From positions 1 through 28,592 of the forward strand of contig JBBRTW010000027.1 in the NCBI GenBank assembly GCA_038244055.1: a stretch of 28,592 bases of DNA, read 5' to 3'. The position numbers were made by a program, and so were the translations under genes. Below, piece after piece: positions 7,943 to 15,450 of this stretch. The stretch is from DASPKW01 sp038244055. GTDB taxonomy: Bacteria > Planctomycetota > Phycisphaerae > Tepidisphaerales > Tepidisphaeraceae. How positions within the stretch are numbered: the stretch's first letter is position 1; each line of letters begins with the position of its first letter. The notes under the pieces were generated by a model that worked only from the letters and a program-made list of their open reading frames with translations, was not told the origin of the DNA and searched no databases.

Positions 7943-8680
7943 TTACACGGTTTGTCTGGCGGCTTCGATGGCGGGCACCAGGTCTGAGACGCATCGCACC
8001 ATCTGCTCATCGTCGACGCGGCCGGTGTTGATGGTCAGGGAATAAATCTCCAGCGCGTCGAAACTGTAGCGGGGGAAGTAGCGCTTGTGGAAGACGTGGC
8101 GGGCGTGGTCGGTATCGTGAATCCAGCGCGCGGCTTTTTCGCGGGTGAGCTGCTGCTCTTCCATCACGCGGGCGATGCGGCTTTCAAGGGGCGCGATCAA
8201 TCGTAAATGAATGCCGCCCGGCATCTGGCGGGTCAGGTGGACGCCGCCGCGGCCGACGATGACGGCTCGGCCCACCTGCGCCAGGGCGCGGATGCTCTGG
8301 GCGGTTCGGCGGAAGACGGCGAGTTCTTCCATATCGCCCTGGAGGCCGCCGAAAAGCTCTTCGAGCCAGGATCGCGAAGTCTGCTCGAGGGATTCGATGA
8401 GTCGGCGGGAGATGTGGTGATCGGCCGCGACTTTCTCGACGAGTTGTTTGTCCCAGGCGGTCCAGGGGGGATCGCCGCGATCGCGCTGGCCGAGGTATTC
8501 GACGAGGTTGTCGGCCAGCGTTCGTCCGCCGGCCCCGGCCTGGCGGCTGATCGTAATAAACGGCAGGATCGGTTTTTCCGGAGGCGGCTCGCCGTGGATG
8601 GGGACGGTGGTGGTATGCAGGCTGCCGAGAATCGGATGAATATGGAATTGCAACGCGCTCAGCGAATCACGTAATGGCAT
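7943..8680 (-). CDS. Cytidylate kinase-like family protein
   Basis: A 245-residue protein with ATG at 8680. The core resembles the cytidylate-kinase-like family (Cytidylate_kin2): a phosphate-loop-like SRQAGAGGRTLADNL near residue 45, a conserved VIVGRGG strand, LRLIAPLESRIARVM, and the late YFPRYSFDALEIYSLTINTG block typical of this family. The P-loop lacks the GKS/GKT lysine-serine of true kinases (it reads GAGGRT), as is common in this family, so the actual phosphate acceptor is not known. About 40 extra residues precede the core; a shorter start is possible. It stands alone between two plus-strand sedolisin genes. Probably cytoplasmic; a nucleotide kinase role is inferred from family only. 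Confidence 0.8.
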   Translation of the reverse strand: MPLRDSLSALQFHIHPILGSLHTTTVPIHGEPPPEKPILPFITISRQAGAGGRTLADNLVEYLGQRDRGDPPWTAWDKQLVEKVAADHHISRRLIESLEQTSRSWLEELFGGLQGDMEELAVFRRTAQSIRALAQVGRAVIVGRGGVHLTRQMPGGIHLRLIAPLESRIARVMEEQQLTREKAARWIHDTDHARHVFHKRYFPRYSFDALEIYSLTINTGRVDDEQMVRCVSDLVPAIEAARQTV

Positions 8681-8805
8681 GGCTCACTCCGCTGGAAAGG
8701 CCCGATCCATGGTATTCTGCGGATGTCGGGGAAACACGATTTTTCCGAGTTTAACGCTTGTAAGAGGAGGCCGGCGCTGCGATTTCGATCGCGGTGGGAG
8801 GGGTG

Positions 8806-8949
8806 CAGGGCAATCGCATATGGCATGAGATGGGCAACAATTGCGGATTTCGGATTGTGGATTGCGGATCGAAATGCGGTTTTCAATCCGCAATCCGCAA
8901 TCCGCAATCCGAAATCGATGCGATAGGATTGACATGCGATTGCCCTGGG
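8806..8949. repeat. Complete AATCCG-type palindromic element (MITE-like)
   Basis: Outer 14-bp perfect arms CAGGGCAATCGCAT (8806-8819) and its complement (8934-8947). Inner 24-bp arms, 23 of 24 matching, lie at 8846-8869 and 8893-8916 and are made of AATCCG/GGATTG hexamers. The right half recurs at 131-190. There is no coding capacity. It would fold into one long hairpin. Confidence 0.8.
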
Positions 8950-9045
8950 GAGGGGTGGGGTGTCCAGGATAGGGCGGGCGGAGAAATGGGCGGGCGGTGT
9001 ATGATGTCACCGGGGCGGTGGTGCGGCGGCCATGTTAGAATGCAT

Positions 9046-9062
9046 GCAGGCTGAAAGCCTGC
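9046..9062. repeat. GCAGGCT/AGCCTGC hairpin
   Basis: Perfect 7-bp arms around a GAA loop. Sequence of this type is a common intergenic palindrome in related genomes (recollection, not checked). It lies in the upstream extension of the sedolisin frame, which argues that coding starts after it. Confidence 0.5.
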
Positions 9063-9130
9063 GATACAATGACATACGGGTAGTTTTGTGCGATCTCGGC
9101 GACGAGCCGTGGCGTAGTGAGTTGGTTGTT

Positions 9131-10357
9131 ATGAGCGATCTGGCTGCGATGGATATTCTCGAGGCGCGCGTGCTGCTGGCGGCATTTCCGGATGGGCTGA
9201 CGCCGGTGCAGGTGCGGCACGCTTATGGGTTTGACCAGGTGACCTACGCAGCGCGGCACGGTCGGGTGATCGCGGCCGATGGGCGCGGGCAGACGATCGC
9301 GATTGTGGTGGCGTTTCACACGCCGAAGATTTCCAGCGATCTGCGCGTGTTCGATCAGAAGTTCGGGCTGCCGGATACGGATCTGGCGGGGAAAAATATC
9401 CTGACTCAGGTGACATTGAAGGATAGCCTGGGGAGGTATCCCGGGAGCAATGCCGGGTGGGCGGGGGAGGCCTCGCTGGATGTGGAATGGGCGCATGCGA
9501 TCGCGCCGCGGGCGCATATTCTGCTGGTGGAGGCGGCGTCGGATTCGGTGGATGATCTGCTGACGGCGGTGGATTACGCGCGGCGGCAGACGGGGGTGGT
9601 GGCGGTTTCGATGTCGTGGGGCGCGGGGGAGTTTCCATATCAAACGGATTACGATGTTTACCTGACCACGCCGAAGAGGCATGTCGGCGGCGGCGGGCAG
9701 CGCGGGAGCGTGACGTTTATTTCTTCATCGGGCGATTCCTCGGCCGGGGCGAGCTGGCCGGCGACGAGCCCGAACGTGGTCGCCATCGGCGGGACGACGC
9801 TGACCTTGAATCGCCACGCCACCTGGCTGGATGAATCGGCCTGGACGGGATCGGGCGGCGGGCCGAGCCTGTACGAAGGAACGAACGCGCCGGATGTGGC
9901 GTACGATGCGGATCCGAACACGGGGTTCTCGGTTTACGATACGACGCAGAACGAGGGCTGGTACACGGTGGGCGGGACCAGCGCGGGCGCGCCGCAGTGG
10001 GCGGCCCTGATCGCGATCGTGGACCAGGGGCGTTCGCTGAGACTATTGCCTTCGCTCGATGGGCCGTCGCAGACGCTGGATGCGATCTACCAGGTGCCGG
10101 CGACGGATTATCACGACATTACCACTGGATCCAACGGATACCCGGCCACGCCGGGGTACGACCTGGTGACGGGGCGGGGCACGCCGATCGCGCAGAAGCT
10201 GATACCGGACATGGTGCCGTTCGGGACCAAGTCGTTCGCGAAAGTGATGGCGCGGGCGGCGGCGGTTGCGATGATGGTGCGTGCGCCGGCGGGAGCGGTG
10301 TTTGCGATGGGGGTTCGGAAGGGGTCTGATTCGCTATTCAGCGATGTTCCGGTTTGA
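9131..10357 (+). CDS. Secreted sedolisin-family (S53) serine-carboxyl protease
   Basis: A 408-residue protein from ATG 9131; TTG 9122 is an alternative, and no strong ribosome site is visible. LEARVLLAA at residues 10-18 is the LEPR-XLL-like export motif, here unusually close to the start. The sedolisin core follows at once: RGQTIAIVVAF, catalytic E113/D117 (GEASLDVEWAHAIAP), oxyanion D202 (SSSGDSSAG), nucleophile S284 (GGTSAGAPQWA), and calcium-site features (YHDITTGSNG, TPGYDLVTGRGTP). All S53 hallmarks are kept. The long inhibitory prodomain normally found in S53 enzymes is missing, and there are no RTX repeats or C-terminal module as in the paralog at 5525-7798. Probably an active secreted endopeptidase of acidic pH preference, by family. 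Confidence 0.88.
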   Translation: MSDLAAMDILEARVLLAAFPDGLTPVQVRHAYGFDQVTYAARHGRVIAADGRGQTIAIVVAFHTPKISSDLRVFDQKFGLPDTDLAGKNILTQVTLKDSLGRYPGSNAGWAGEASLDVEWAHAIAPRAHILLVEAASDSVDDLLTAVDYARRQTGVVAVSMSWGAGEFPYQTDYDVYLTTPKRHVGGGGQRGSVTFISSSGDSSAGASWPATSPNVVAIGGTTLTLNRHATWLDESAWTGSGGGPSLYEGTNAPDVAYDADPNTGFSVYDTTQNEGWYTVGGTSAGAPQWAALIAIVDQGRSLRLLPSLDGPSQTLDAIYQVPATDYHDITTGSNGYPATPGYDLVTGRGTPIAQKLIPDMVPFGTKSFAKVMARAAAVAMMVRAPAGAVFAMGVRKGSDSLFSDVPV

Positions 10358-10364
10358 GGTGCTG

Positions 10365-10405
10365 TCGCGCCAAGATTCACGAACAGGCTCGTTGGCCCGG
10401 CGCGA
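10365..10405. terminator. Weak hairpin between convergent genes
   Basis: TCGCGCC (10365-10371) pairs with GGCGCGA (10399-10405), with extra CAA/TTG pairing inside. It lies between the convergent sedolisin and pseudopilin genes, but no U-tract follows on either strand, so the terminator role is tentative. Confidence 0.3.
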
Positions 10406-10429
10406 TGCAGTTTCCGCGCGGCCACCAAT

Positions 10430-11254
10430 TCATTTCGCGGCCGGAAGCAGGATTGAATCGTTTGCGGCTATCGGCGAGTCCTGGACTTTCCCATTGGCGG
10501 TGGCGTAGAGGTTGTCGCCGTTTCTGCCGCAGAAGGGATCGGTGTGCCAGGATACATGGCCATCGCCGAACAGGACGTTCATTCCATCGCGCTCGTGATT
10601 GCGCGACAACCCCTTGCGCATCAGGCTGGAGGCCATGCCAGGTTGAACCGACAGCACGTCGCTGACGGGCGGATCGACGCCGGGATTCAAATCGGCCGCC
10701 AGGGGGAAATCGGCGGAAACCGGCAGTTTGAGTGGATATCCGGCCGCGACCGCCGCGGCTGATGGGTAAGGATTGGCGATACTGTAGGCCAGATTCTTCG
10801 CGTAATCGGTGAAATTCGAGCGGCCGGGGTCACCCGCCGCGGCGGTGTCCGTGGCGAATTCAGTCTCGTCGTTGTAGGGACAGATGAAGATTGCGGGGGG
10901 CAGTTTTTCGCGCAGCAGAAGCAGATACGCGGCCGCCGTCACGTCATTGACGGCAACTCCTCCAGGCCCGGAGGCGAACGGCTCGGGAGAAGAAATGCCA
11001 GTGCCAAACGTCAGAGGCAGGCCTGGGACGTAGGCCGTGCGGGGGAAACTGTTGTGGTTCTCGTTGCCATAGAGAATCAATGCCTGCCCGATCTGTCGCA
11101 GGTTATTTGCACATTTATCGATGTAGGCCTGATGCCGGGCGCGCTCGATCGCCGGCAGCAGAATCGCCATGAGCACGGCGATGATTCCAATGACGATGAG
11201 GATCTCGATGACCGTGAAAGCCTCGCGGCGGGGATGGGTCATGGCGGATTTCAT
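10430..11254 (-). CDS. Type II-secretion/type IV pseudopilin-like protein with H-X9-DG-type C-terminus
   Basis: A 274-residue protein; ATG 11254, with an alternative Met at residue 5. A short basic leader precedes the prepilin signature AFTVIEILIVIGIIAVLMAI. Phe +1, Glu +5 and the hydrophobic helix are intact, but the residue before the cleavage site is Ala rather than the usual Gly. An alpha helix continues (RARHQAYIDKCANNLRQIGQ) and a globular part ends with GMNVLFGDGHVSW, the DG-containing motif of the very large planctomycete prepilin/H-X9-DG family. These proteins are inserted in the inner membrane and may be processed by a prepilin peptidase; their individual roles are unknown. It follows the CotH gene on the same strand with a 77-bp gap, so it may be co-transcribed. 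Confidence 0.85.
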   Translation of the reverse strand: MKSAMTHPRREAFTVIEILIVIGIIAVLMAILLPAIERARHQAYIDKCANNLRQIGQALILYGNENHNSFPRTAYVPGLPLTFGTGISSPEPFASGPGGVAVNDVTAAAYLLLLREKLPPAIFICPYNDETEFATDTAAAGDPGRSNFTDYAKNLAYSIANPYPSAAAVAAGYPLKLPVSADFPLAADLNPGVDPPVSDVLSVQPGMASSLMRKGLSRNHERDGMNVLFGDGHVSWHTDPFCGRNGDNLYATANGKVQDSPIAANDSILLPAAK

Positions 11255-11331
11255 CGCATGACTCTATCACGCGGAATTCCAATCGGTATCGGTACTACAC
11301 CGAGGGTTGGGTACGGGGCGCGACAGCGCGA

Positions 11332-13428
11332 TCATCGCGGAAACTGTCCCGGAGCGGGCGGGGAGACGAGCAGGTCGAGGGCTTCGGTGAGTTCGCGCTC
11401 ATCCAGGCGGGAGGTGTTGTTGCGGTCGGCGAGGCACACGAGGCGATCGGTGGCGTCGAGGAATTCATCGAGGGTGAGCTTCTGATCGCCGTTGCTGTCG
11501 GCGAAATCGAAGATGGCTTTGGCCCACAACTGGGTGGGCGTGACGATGACGCGGCCGCGGCCGAAGCCACCGCGCATGAAGCCCTGGGGCTGGCGCGCGA
11601 CGTAGGGGGCGAGGATCGGATCGAGGCCGGTCGCCAGCATGGGGAGGTCGATGAACTCGGGGCGATGCTCATCGGCGATCTGGTAGTAGAGGGCGGCCGC
11701 GGCATCGCGGGCTTCGCGCGGGGTGATGGTGAAATCGCGGTTGGCATCGGCTGACTGGCGGATCACCTGGGCCATGATGGCGAGATTGCCCATCTCGGGG
11801 TTGGCGCGGATGCCCATGCGGTTGAAGCCGCCACCGCCACCGCGGGGGATGTAGGCGAGGGCGGGATCGAGCTTGCCATCGAGTTGGGCGATGACCGAGC
11901 GCGAACGGCGGATGATGAAGTCGCGCGGGGTGATGTTAGCGCCGCGGCCCCAGCCTCGGCCGCGATCCTCCGCGAGGGCGGCGAACGAGCCGGGCGCGGC
12001 CGGGATGACGGCGGCGGAGGCCTCATCGCCTTCGAGCAGGCGCGCTTGCAGTTCATCCATCACGGGCACCATGTCGGCTTCGTTATAGAAGCTGAGCGTG
12101 AAGCGGCGGATATGGTCGAGATATTGTTTCTTGTATTTTTCGATGCCGACGATGCGCTCGATAAGGCGGTTGGTGCCGCCCCAGGGGTGGTTGATGCTGA
12201 GGTTGACGAGCTGGTCGGCCTGCCCGCCGTAGCTGGCCAGCGAGAGGTTCATGTCCCAGGGGAGGAAGTAGACTTTTCCGTGCCGGCCGGCGGCATCGGT
12301 GGGGCTGACGACGAGATAGAAGTTGTGATAGTTGGCCAGGATGGAATCGAGATCGCAGATGAGCGTGGTGCAGGCGAGATAGCGGAGGAAGGTGTCGACA
12401 TCGAAGACGTCTTCCACTTTCGCGGCGAAGGTTGCATCATCGGCGTAGTTGAGGAGCTTGACGAACTCGATGAGCGGGCGGGCGGCGGCGTTGTCGGGCT
12501 TGGACTTGGCGCGGTAGCGGTCCCAGTCGGCGATGTTCTCGCCCATGTAGGGCAGGCCGCGAATGGCCTCGGGTTTGAAGATGGGGATCTTGCTCGAACC
12601 GAAGTGATTCTTGAGGAATCGATCATCATCCACGCCCTCGATGAGGGTGTAGACGCCTAGGTATTCGCGATCGCAGCGGCCATCGACGGTGAGGTAGACG
12701 GTGGCCAGCGTCGTGCGCGGCGTGGGGACGCCGGCCGAGCGGTAGACGTGGTAGGAGAGCGTTTCGCGAAGGAGCGAGGGGTCGAAGGCGTTGTTGGCGA
12801 GGTTGAGTGTTTCCAGGCCGAGGAATTTGCCGCCGTGGACGAAGCGGTTGAAGTCGAGTTTCATCGGCCGCTTGAGCCCGCGCGAAGTGCCCTCGTAGGA
12901 GGAGTTGCCCTTGAAGCGGAGCGCGGTGTCGGCGAAGAGCTGGTCATCGATCTCGACCTGGGCGCGGACGTAGGCGTATTCCCAGCCGTAATTGTGGGGG
13001 GGGAGGGGGGTGGCTTCGGTGTAATCTGAGTGCTGAGTGCTGGGAGCTGAGTGCTGAGTGGTGGATTGCGGATTGGAAGAGGCGGGATTGGCCGCTTCCT
13101 CATGTTTCATATCTTCATGCTTCACGTGTCCTGCCGTCGGTGCCGGGGCGGTTGCGGGAGTCGACGCCGCGCCGTTCGCGGGGCGGGTCGCCGGCGCGGG
13201 GATGGAAGTGGCTTCGAGGGGGGCGGCGCGGGCGCGGCGGGTGGGCTGCATGGCATCCCAGGCGGCCGAGGTGATATGGATGTGGACGGCGTGGAGCGCG
13301 GTGGCGGCGAAGAAGTCATCGGCGGGATCGGGATGTTTTTCCTTGTCCTTGGCGGGGAGAGGGCTGGCCAGCAGCGCGATGAGGAGGGCGGCGAGGAAGG
13401 AGGGGAAATTGTTGGCGCGGTGGAGCAT
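11332..13428 (-). CDS. Exported CotH-kinase family protein with C-terminal EF-hands
   Basis: A 698-residue protein. ATG 13428 is chosen because it opens a signal peptide (FLAALLIALLASPLPA); the open frame runs 251 codons further upstream only through a palindrome and the opposite-strand peptidase gene. After a low-complexity segment (about 60-135), the CotH core (about 145-450) shows LRFKGNSSYEGTSRGLKRP, DPSLLRETLSYHVYRSAG, YLGVYTLIEGVDDD and LPWDMNLS, the motifs of this atypical protein kinase-like fold. Three EF-hand-like loops lie near residues 561-572 (DANRDFTITPRE), 644-655 (DSNGDQKLTLDE) and 668-679 (DRNNTSRLDERE). CotH in spore formers phosphorylates coat proteins; here a surface or periplasmic role is inferred. 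Residues 99-134 are encoded by repeat-type DNA (see separate entry). Confidence 0.85.
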   Translation of the reverse strand: MLHRANNFPSFLAALLIALLASPLPAKDKEKHPDPADDFFAATALHAVHIHITSAAWDAMQPTRRARAAPLEATSIPAPATRPANGAASTPATAPAPTAGHVKHEDMKHEEAANPASSNPQSTTQHSAPSTQHSDYTEATPLPPHNYGWEYAYVRAQVEIDDQLFADTALRFKGNSSYEGTSRGLKRPMKLDFNRFVHGGKFLGLETLNLANNAFDPSLLRETLSYHVYRSAGVPTPRTTLATVYLTVDGRCDREYLGVYTLIEGVDDDRFLKNHFGSSKIPIFKPEAIRGLPYMGENIADWDRYRAKSKPDNAAARPLIEFVKLLNYADDATFAAKVEDVFDVDTFLRYLACTTLICDLDSILANYHNFYLVVSPTDAAGRHGKVYFLPWDMNLSLASYGGQADQLVNLSINHPWGGTNRLIERIVGIEKYKKQYLDHIRRFTLSFYNEADMVPVMDELQARLLEGDEASAAVIPAAPGSFAALAEDRGRGWGRGANITPRDFIIRRSRSVIAQLDGKLDPALAYIPRGGGGGFNRMGIRANPEMGNLAIMAQVIRQSADANRDFTITPREARDAAAALYYQIADEHRPEFIDLPMLATGLDPILAPYVARQPQGFMRGGFGRGRVIVTPTQLWAKAIFDFADSNGDQKLTLDEFLDATDRLVCLADRNNTSRLDERELTEALDLLVSPPAPGQFPR
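13026..13131 (-). repeat. Intergenic-type repeat motifs in frame inside the CotH gene
   Basis: On the coding strand this block holds degenerate ATGAAACATGA-like units (giving HVKHEDMKHEE), an AATCCGCAATCC unit (NPQS) and tandem ACTCAGCACTCAGC units (TQHSAPSTQHS). The AATCCG word is the same as in the intergenic elements at 131-190 and 8806-8949. The reading frame is kept. Confidence 0.7.
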
Positions 13429-13483
13429 AACATGAGATGGTACGCGCGAAACGGGTGGATATTGCATTCGAAGCGCTCCGGGT

Positions 13484-13667
13484 GCCAAGCTGATGCCATG
13501 CTTAGACCCGCCGCCGAGTCGTTTCGGCCGCGAAGGGATCATGATCGGCGGGGATAAGCATGCGTGTACCTTACCCTCACCGAGGCCCGCATGCTTATCC
13601 CCGCCGGTCGTGTGGGTTGCGCGAATGATGTCGTTTGCGGCGGGTCTAAGCATGGCACCAGCTTGGC
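13484..13667. repeat. Four-part nested palindrome (double REP/REPIN-like)
   Basis: Outer arms of 31 bp match at 30 positions (13484-13514 and 13637-13667). Inner 19-bp arms match perfectly (13546-13564 and 13588-13606). All four arms carry one related word, GGCGGGTCTAAGCATGGC (outer) or GGCGGGGATAAGCATGC (inner), in alternating orientation. The element fills most of the 298-bp divergent gap between the CotH and M14 peptidase genes and has no coding capacity of its own. Confidence 0.85.
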
Positions 13668-13726
13668 GGCCGAAGTGGGGCGTCTCTTTACTGCCGTGAT
13701 ACCCGAGATTGCGGTACGATGACATC

Positions 13727-14968
13727 ATGAACCGCCAACCCATCGCGCGCATGACCTTTCTGCTCAGTCTGATCCTCTGGCCAACGATCTCCGCCCGCGC
13801 TGAGGATGCCCCGATCCTCTTCAACAAGAATTTTGAAGGCGCCTCCATCGGCAAGATCGAAGTTCTCGTACCGACCCAGTTTCGCTGCCATGTCGAGGGG
13901 CAGTCGGATGAGCGCGGGCGAAATCGGCAGGCGACCTGGTACTGTTTTCGGATGGATCGCGTGCGCGGCAAAGCGATCGAAGTGATCCTGACGGATTTCG
14001 TGGGGGAGTACAACGACAAGCCGGGAGCGTGCCCGATGTCGCGCGGCCTGGTGCCCGTGTTCAGCGATGATGGAGTCACCTGGCGGCATTTCGCGGATGA
14101 ATCGGCCAACTGGGATGAGCAGACGAAGGAATTGACGCTCAAGTTCACGCCGGCCGGTGAGAGTGTCTGGATCAGCCACATCCCACCCTACACCCCCGCG
14201 AACCTGAAATCGCTCCTGGAGGAAACCGCGCGGTCGGCTCATGCGTGTGTGGAGAGCATCGGCAAAACCGCCGGCGGGCGCGATTTGATGATGGTGACGG
14301 TGACGGACCTGGCCACGCCCGATGAGGCGAAGAAAACCATCTGGCTGCAGGCCCGCCAACATGCGTGGGAGGCGGGGACATCGTGGGTGATGGAGGGGGC
14401 GATGCGCTTCGCGATTTCGGATGACCCGGCCGCCATCGAGCTTCGCAAAGGTTTTGTCATGAAGTTCACACCCATGCTCGATCCCGATGGCTGCGCGGGT
14501 GGGAAGGTGCGTTTTAATTCCAACGGGTTCGATGTGAATCGGCATTGGGATGAAGTCGATTTGCGCGATCCGAAATGGCTCAAACTGATGCCGGAGATTT
14601 GGTATGCCAGGAAGGCGATATTGGCCGCGCATCAGGCCAGGCCGATCGATCTAATGGTGAATCTGCATAATACGGAAACGGGTGAATATGTGCAGACGAT
14701 GGCGGATGATGAGGCGGTCCTCAAGCGCATGCGCCGGTTTGAAGAGCTGCTGATCGAGCGCACCAGCTACGATCCGCCGGGGAGGCTGACGGTGGGCAAG
14801 GTTCCAAGCAATACGACCAACTGCCTGTGGAGCGTGGCCAAGGTGCCGGTGATGTTGATGGAGCAGCGGATCGGGCCATCGAAGAAGCTGGGGCACAAGC
14901 CGACGACGGACGATCGGCTGGCGTTTGGGAAGGGGTTGATTCAGGCGATGGGGGAGGCGGCGCGGTGA
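13727..14968 (+). CDS. Secreted M14-family zinc carboxypeptidase (cytosolic-carboxypeptidase/AGBL-like type)
   Basis: A 413-residue protein from ATG 13727, which directly opens a signal peptide (MTFLLSLILWPTISARA). Residues about 30-150 form the beta-rich domain that precedes the catalytic part in the CCP/AGBL group. The peptidase domain has zinc ligands H212 and E215 (QARQHAWEAG) and H314 (NLHNTE), a substrate-binding NR pair (FDVNRHWDE), the PMLDPDG motif and catalytic E379 (VPVMLMEQRIG). All key residues are present, so it should be active on C-terminal residues of peptides, in the periplasm or outside. The substrate is unknown. It is divergent from the CotH gene, with a REP-like palindrome between them. 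Confidence 0.88.
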   Translation: MNRQPIARMTFLLSLILWPTISARAEDAPILFNKNFEGASIGKIEVLVPTQFRCHVEGQSDERGRNRQATWYCFRMDRVRGKAIEVILTDFVGEYNDKPGACPMSRGLVPVFSDDGVTWRHFADESANWDEQTKELTLKFTPAGESVWISHIPPYTPANLKSLLEETARSAHACVESIGKTAGGRDLMMVTVTDLATPDEAKKTIWLQARQHAWEAGTSWVMEGAMRFAISDDPAAIELRKGFVMKFTPMLDPDGCAGGKVRFNSNGFDVNRHWDEVDLRDPKWLKLMPEIWYARKAILAAHQARPIDLMVNLHNTETGEYVQTMADDEAVLKRMRRFEELLIERTSYDPPGRLTVGKVPSNTTNCLWSVAKVPVMLMEQRIGPSKKLGHKPTTDDRLAFGKGLIQAMGEAAR

Positions 14969-15450
14969 GGATAGTGCGAGGGGTCGTGCCAGCGTGGCGA
15001 AGCATCTGGCCGGTGGTTCGAGGCGCACTCAATAGCAGACGGGCCTTGAAGCTCGATGCAAGATCCTTCGGGTCGCATAGCTCCCCTCAGGATGACATTC
15101 GCGAAATTCCCGGGGCCGTTTCGCGCGTGATTCCAGGGGCGATTTCGCGCGCAATTCCATGGGCGATTTTGCGCGCTATTCCAAGGGCGATTTTGCGCGT
15201 GATTTTTGAGGTCGAATCGATGCGGTTGCGCATCGCTTTCGCGTCTCATTTCGACTAGAATAGACGGGCCTGAAAAAGCCCGGTCGAATGCACCTTGAAG
15301 GGGCTCGATATCGGGGCGTATGTCAGGCTGAATGAGCTGTTTTCTCCCCGCCACGGACGGCGGGTGGATCGTCCCACATCGCGCCGCAGCGGCGGTTTTC
15401 GGGCCGGCCGCCCCAAGCCCGGGGCTGACTGTCCGCAGAACGAAATTCCC
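14969..15450. other. Long intergenic/leader region before gyrA
   Basis: About 480 bp without a convincing gene. It contains a common-type repeat segment (AGATCCTTCGGGTCG ... CAGGATGAC, 15061-15095), four tandem 24-bp units (15106-15201), and a CGATGCG-GTTG-CGCATCG hairpin (15218-15235). A TAGAAT box (15256-15261) could be a -10 element for gyrA, but no good -35 is at the right distance. The gyrA frame is open back to 15295; that part lacks homology to GyrA. Confidence 0.6.
15106..15201. repeat. Four tandem 24-bp repeats
   Basis: Consecutive units at 15106-15129, 15130-15153, 15154-15177 and 15178-15201 follow the pattern ATTCCNNGGGCGATTT then CGCGCG-like. Units differ at a few positions. There are no spacers, so this is not a CRISPR array. 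Confidence 0.85.

Larger units (their letters stand above)
8681..9130. other. Intergenic region of 450 bp dominated by palindromic repeats
   Basis: The gap lies between the divergent cytidylate-kinase-like and sedolisin genes. It contains a complete AATCCG-type palindromic element (8806-8949) and a GCAGGCT hairpin (9046-9062). No convincing protein was found: frames here consist of repeat translation (NPQSAIRNPQ-type strings). Promoters for both flanking genes should lie here but none could be assigned. Confidence 0.6.

Noticed and set aside
13484..13667. Insertion sequence
   Set aside because: There are inverted ends but no transposase frame inside 184 bp; a REP/MITE-like element fits better.
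13429..14181. 251-codon upstream extension of the CotH frame
   Set aside because: It runs through the nested palindrome and opposite the M14 peptidase gene; a proper signal peptide begins at 13428.
15106..15201. CRISPR array
   Set aside because: The 24-bp units abut without spacers and no cas genes are present.
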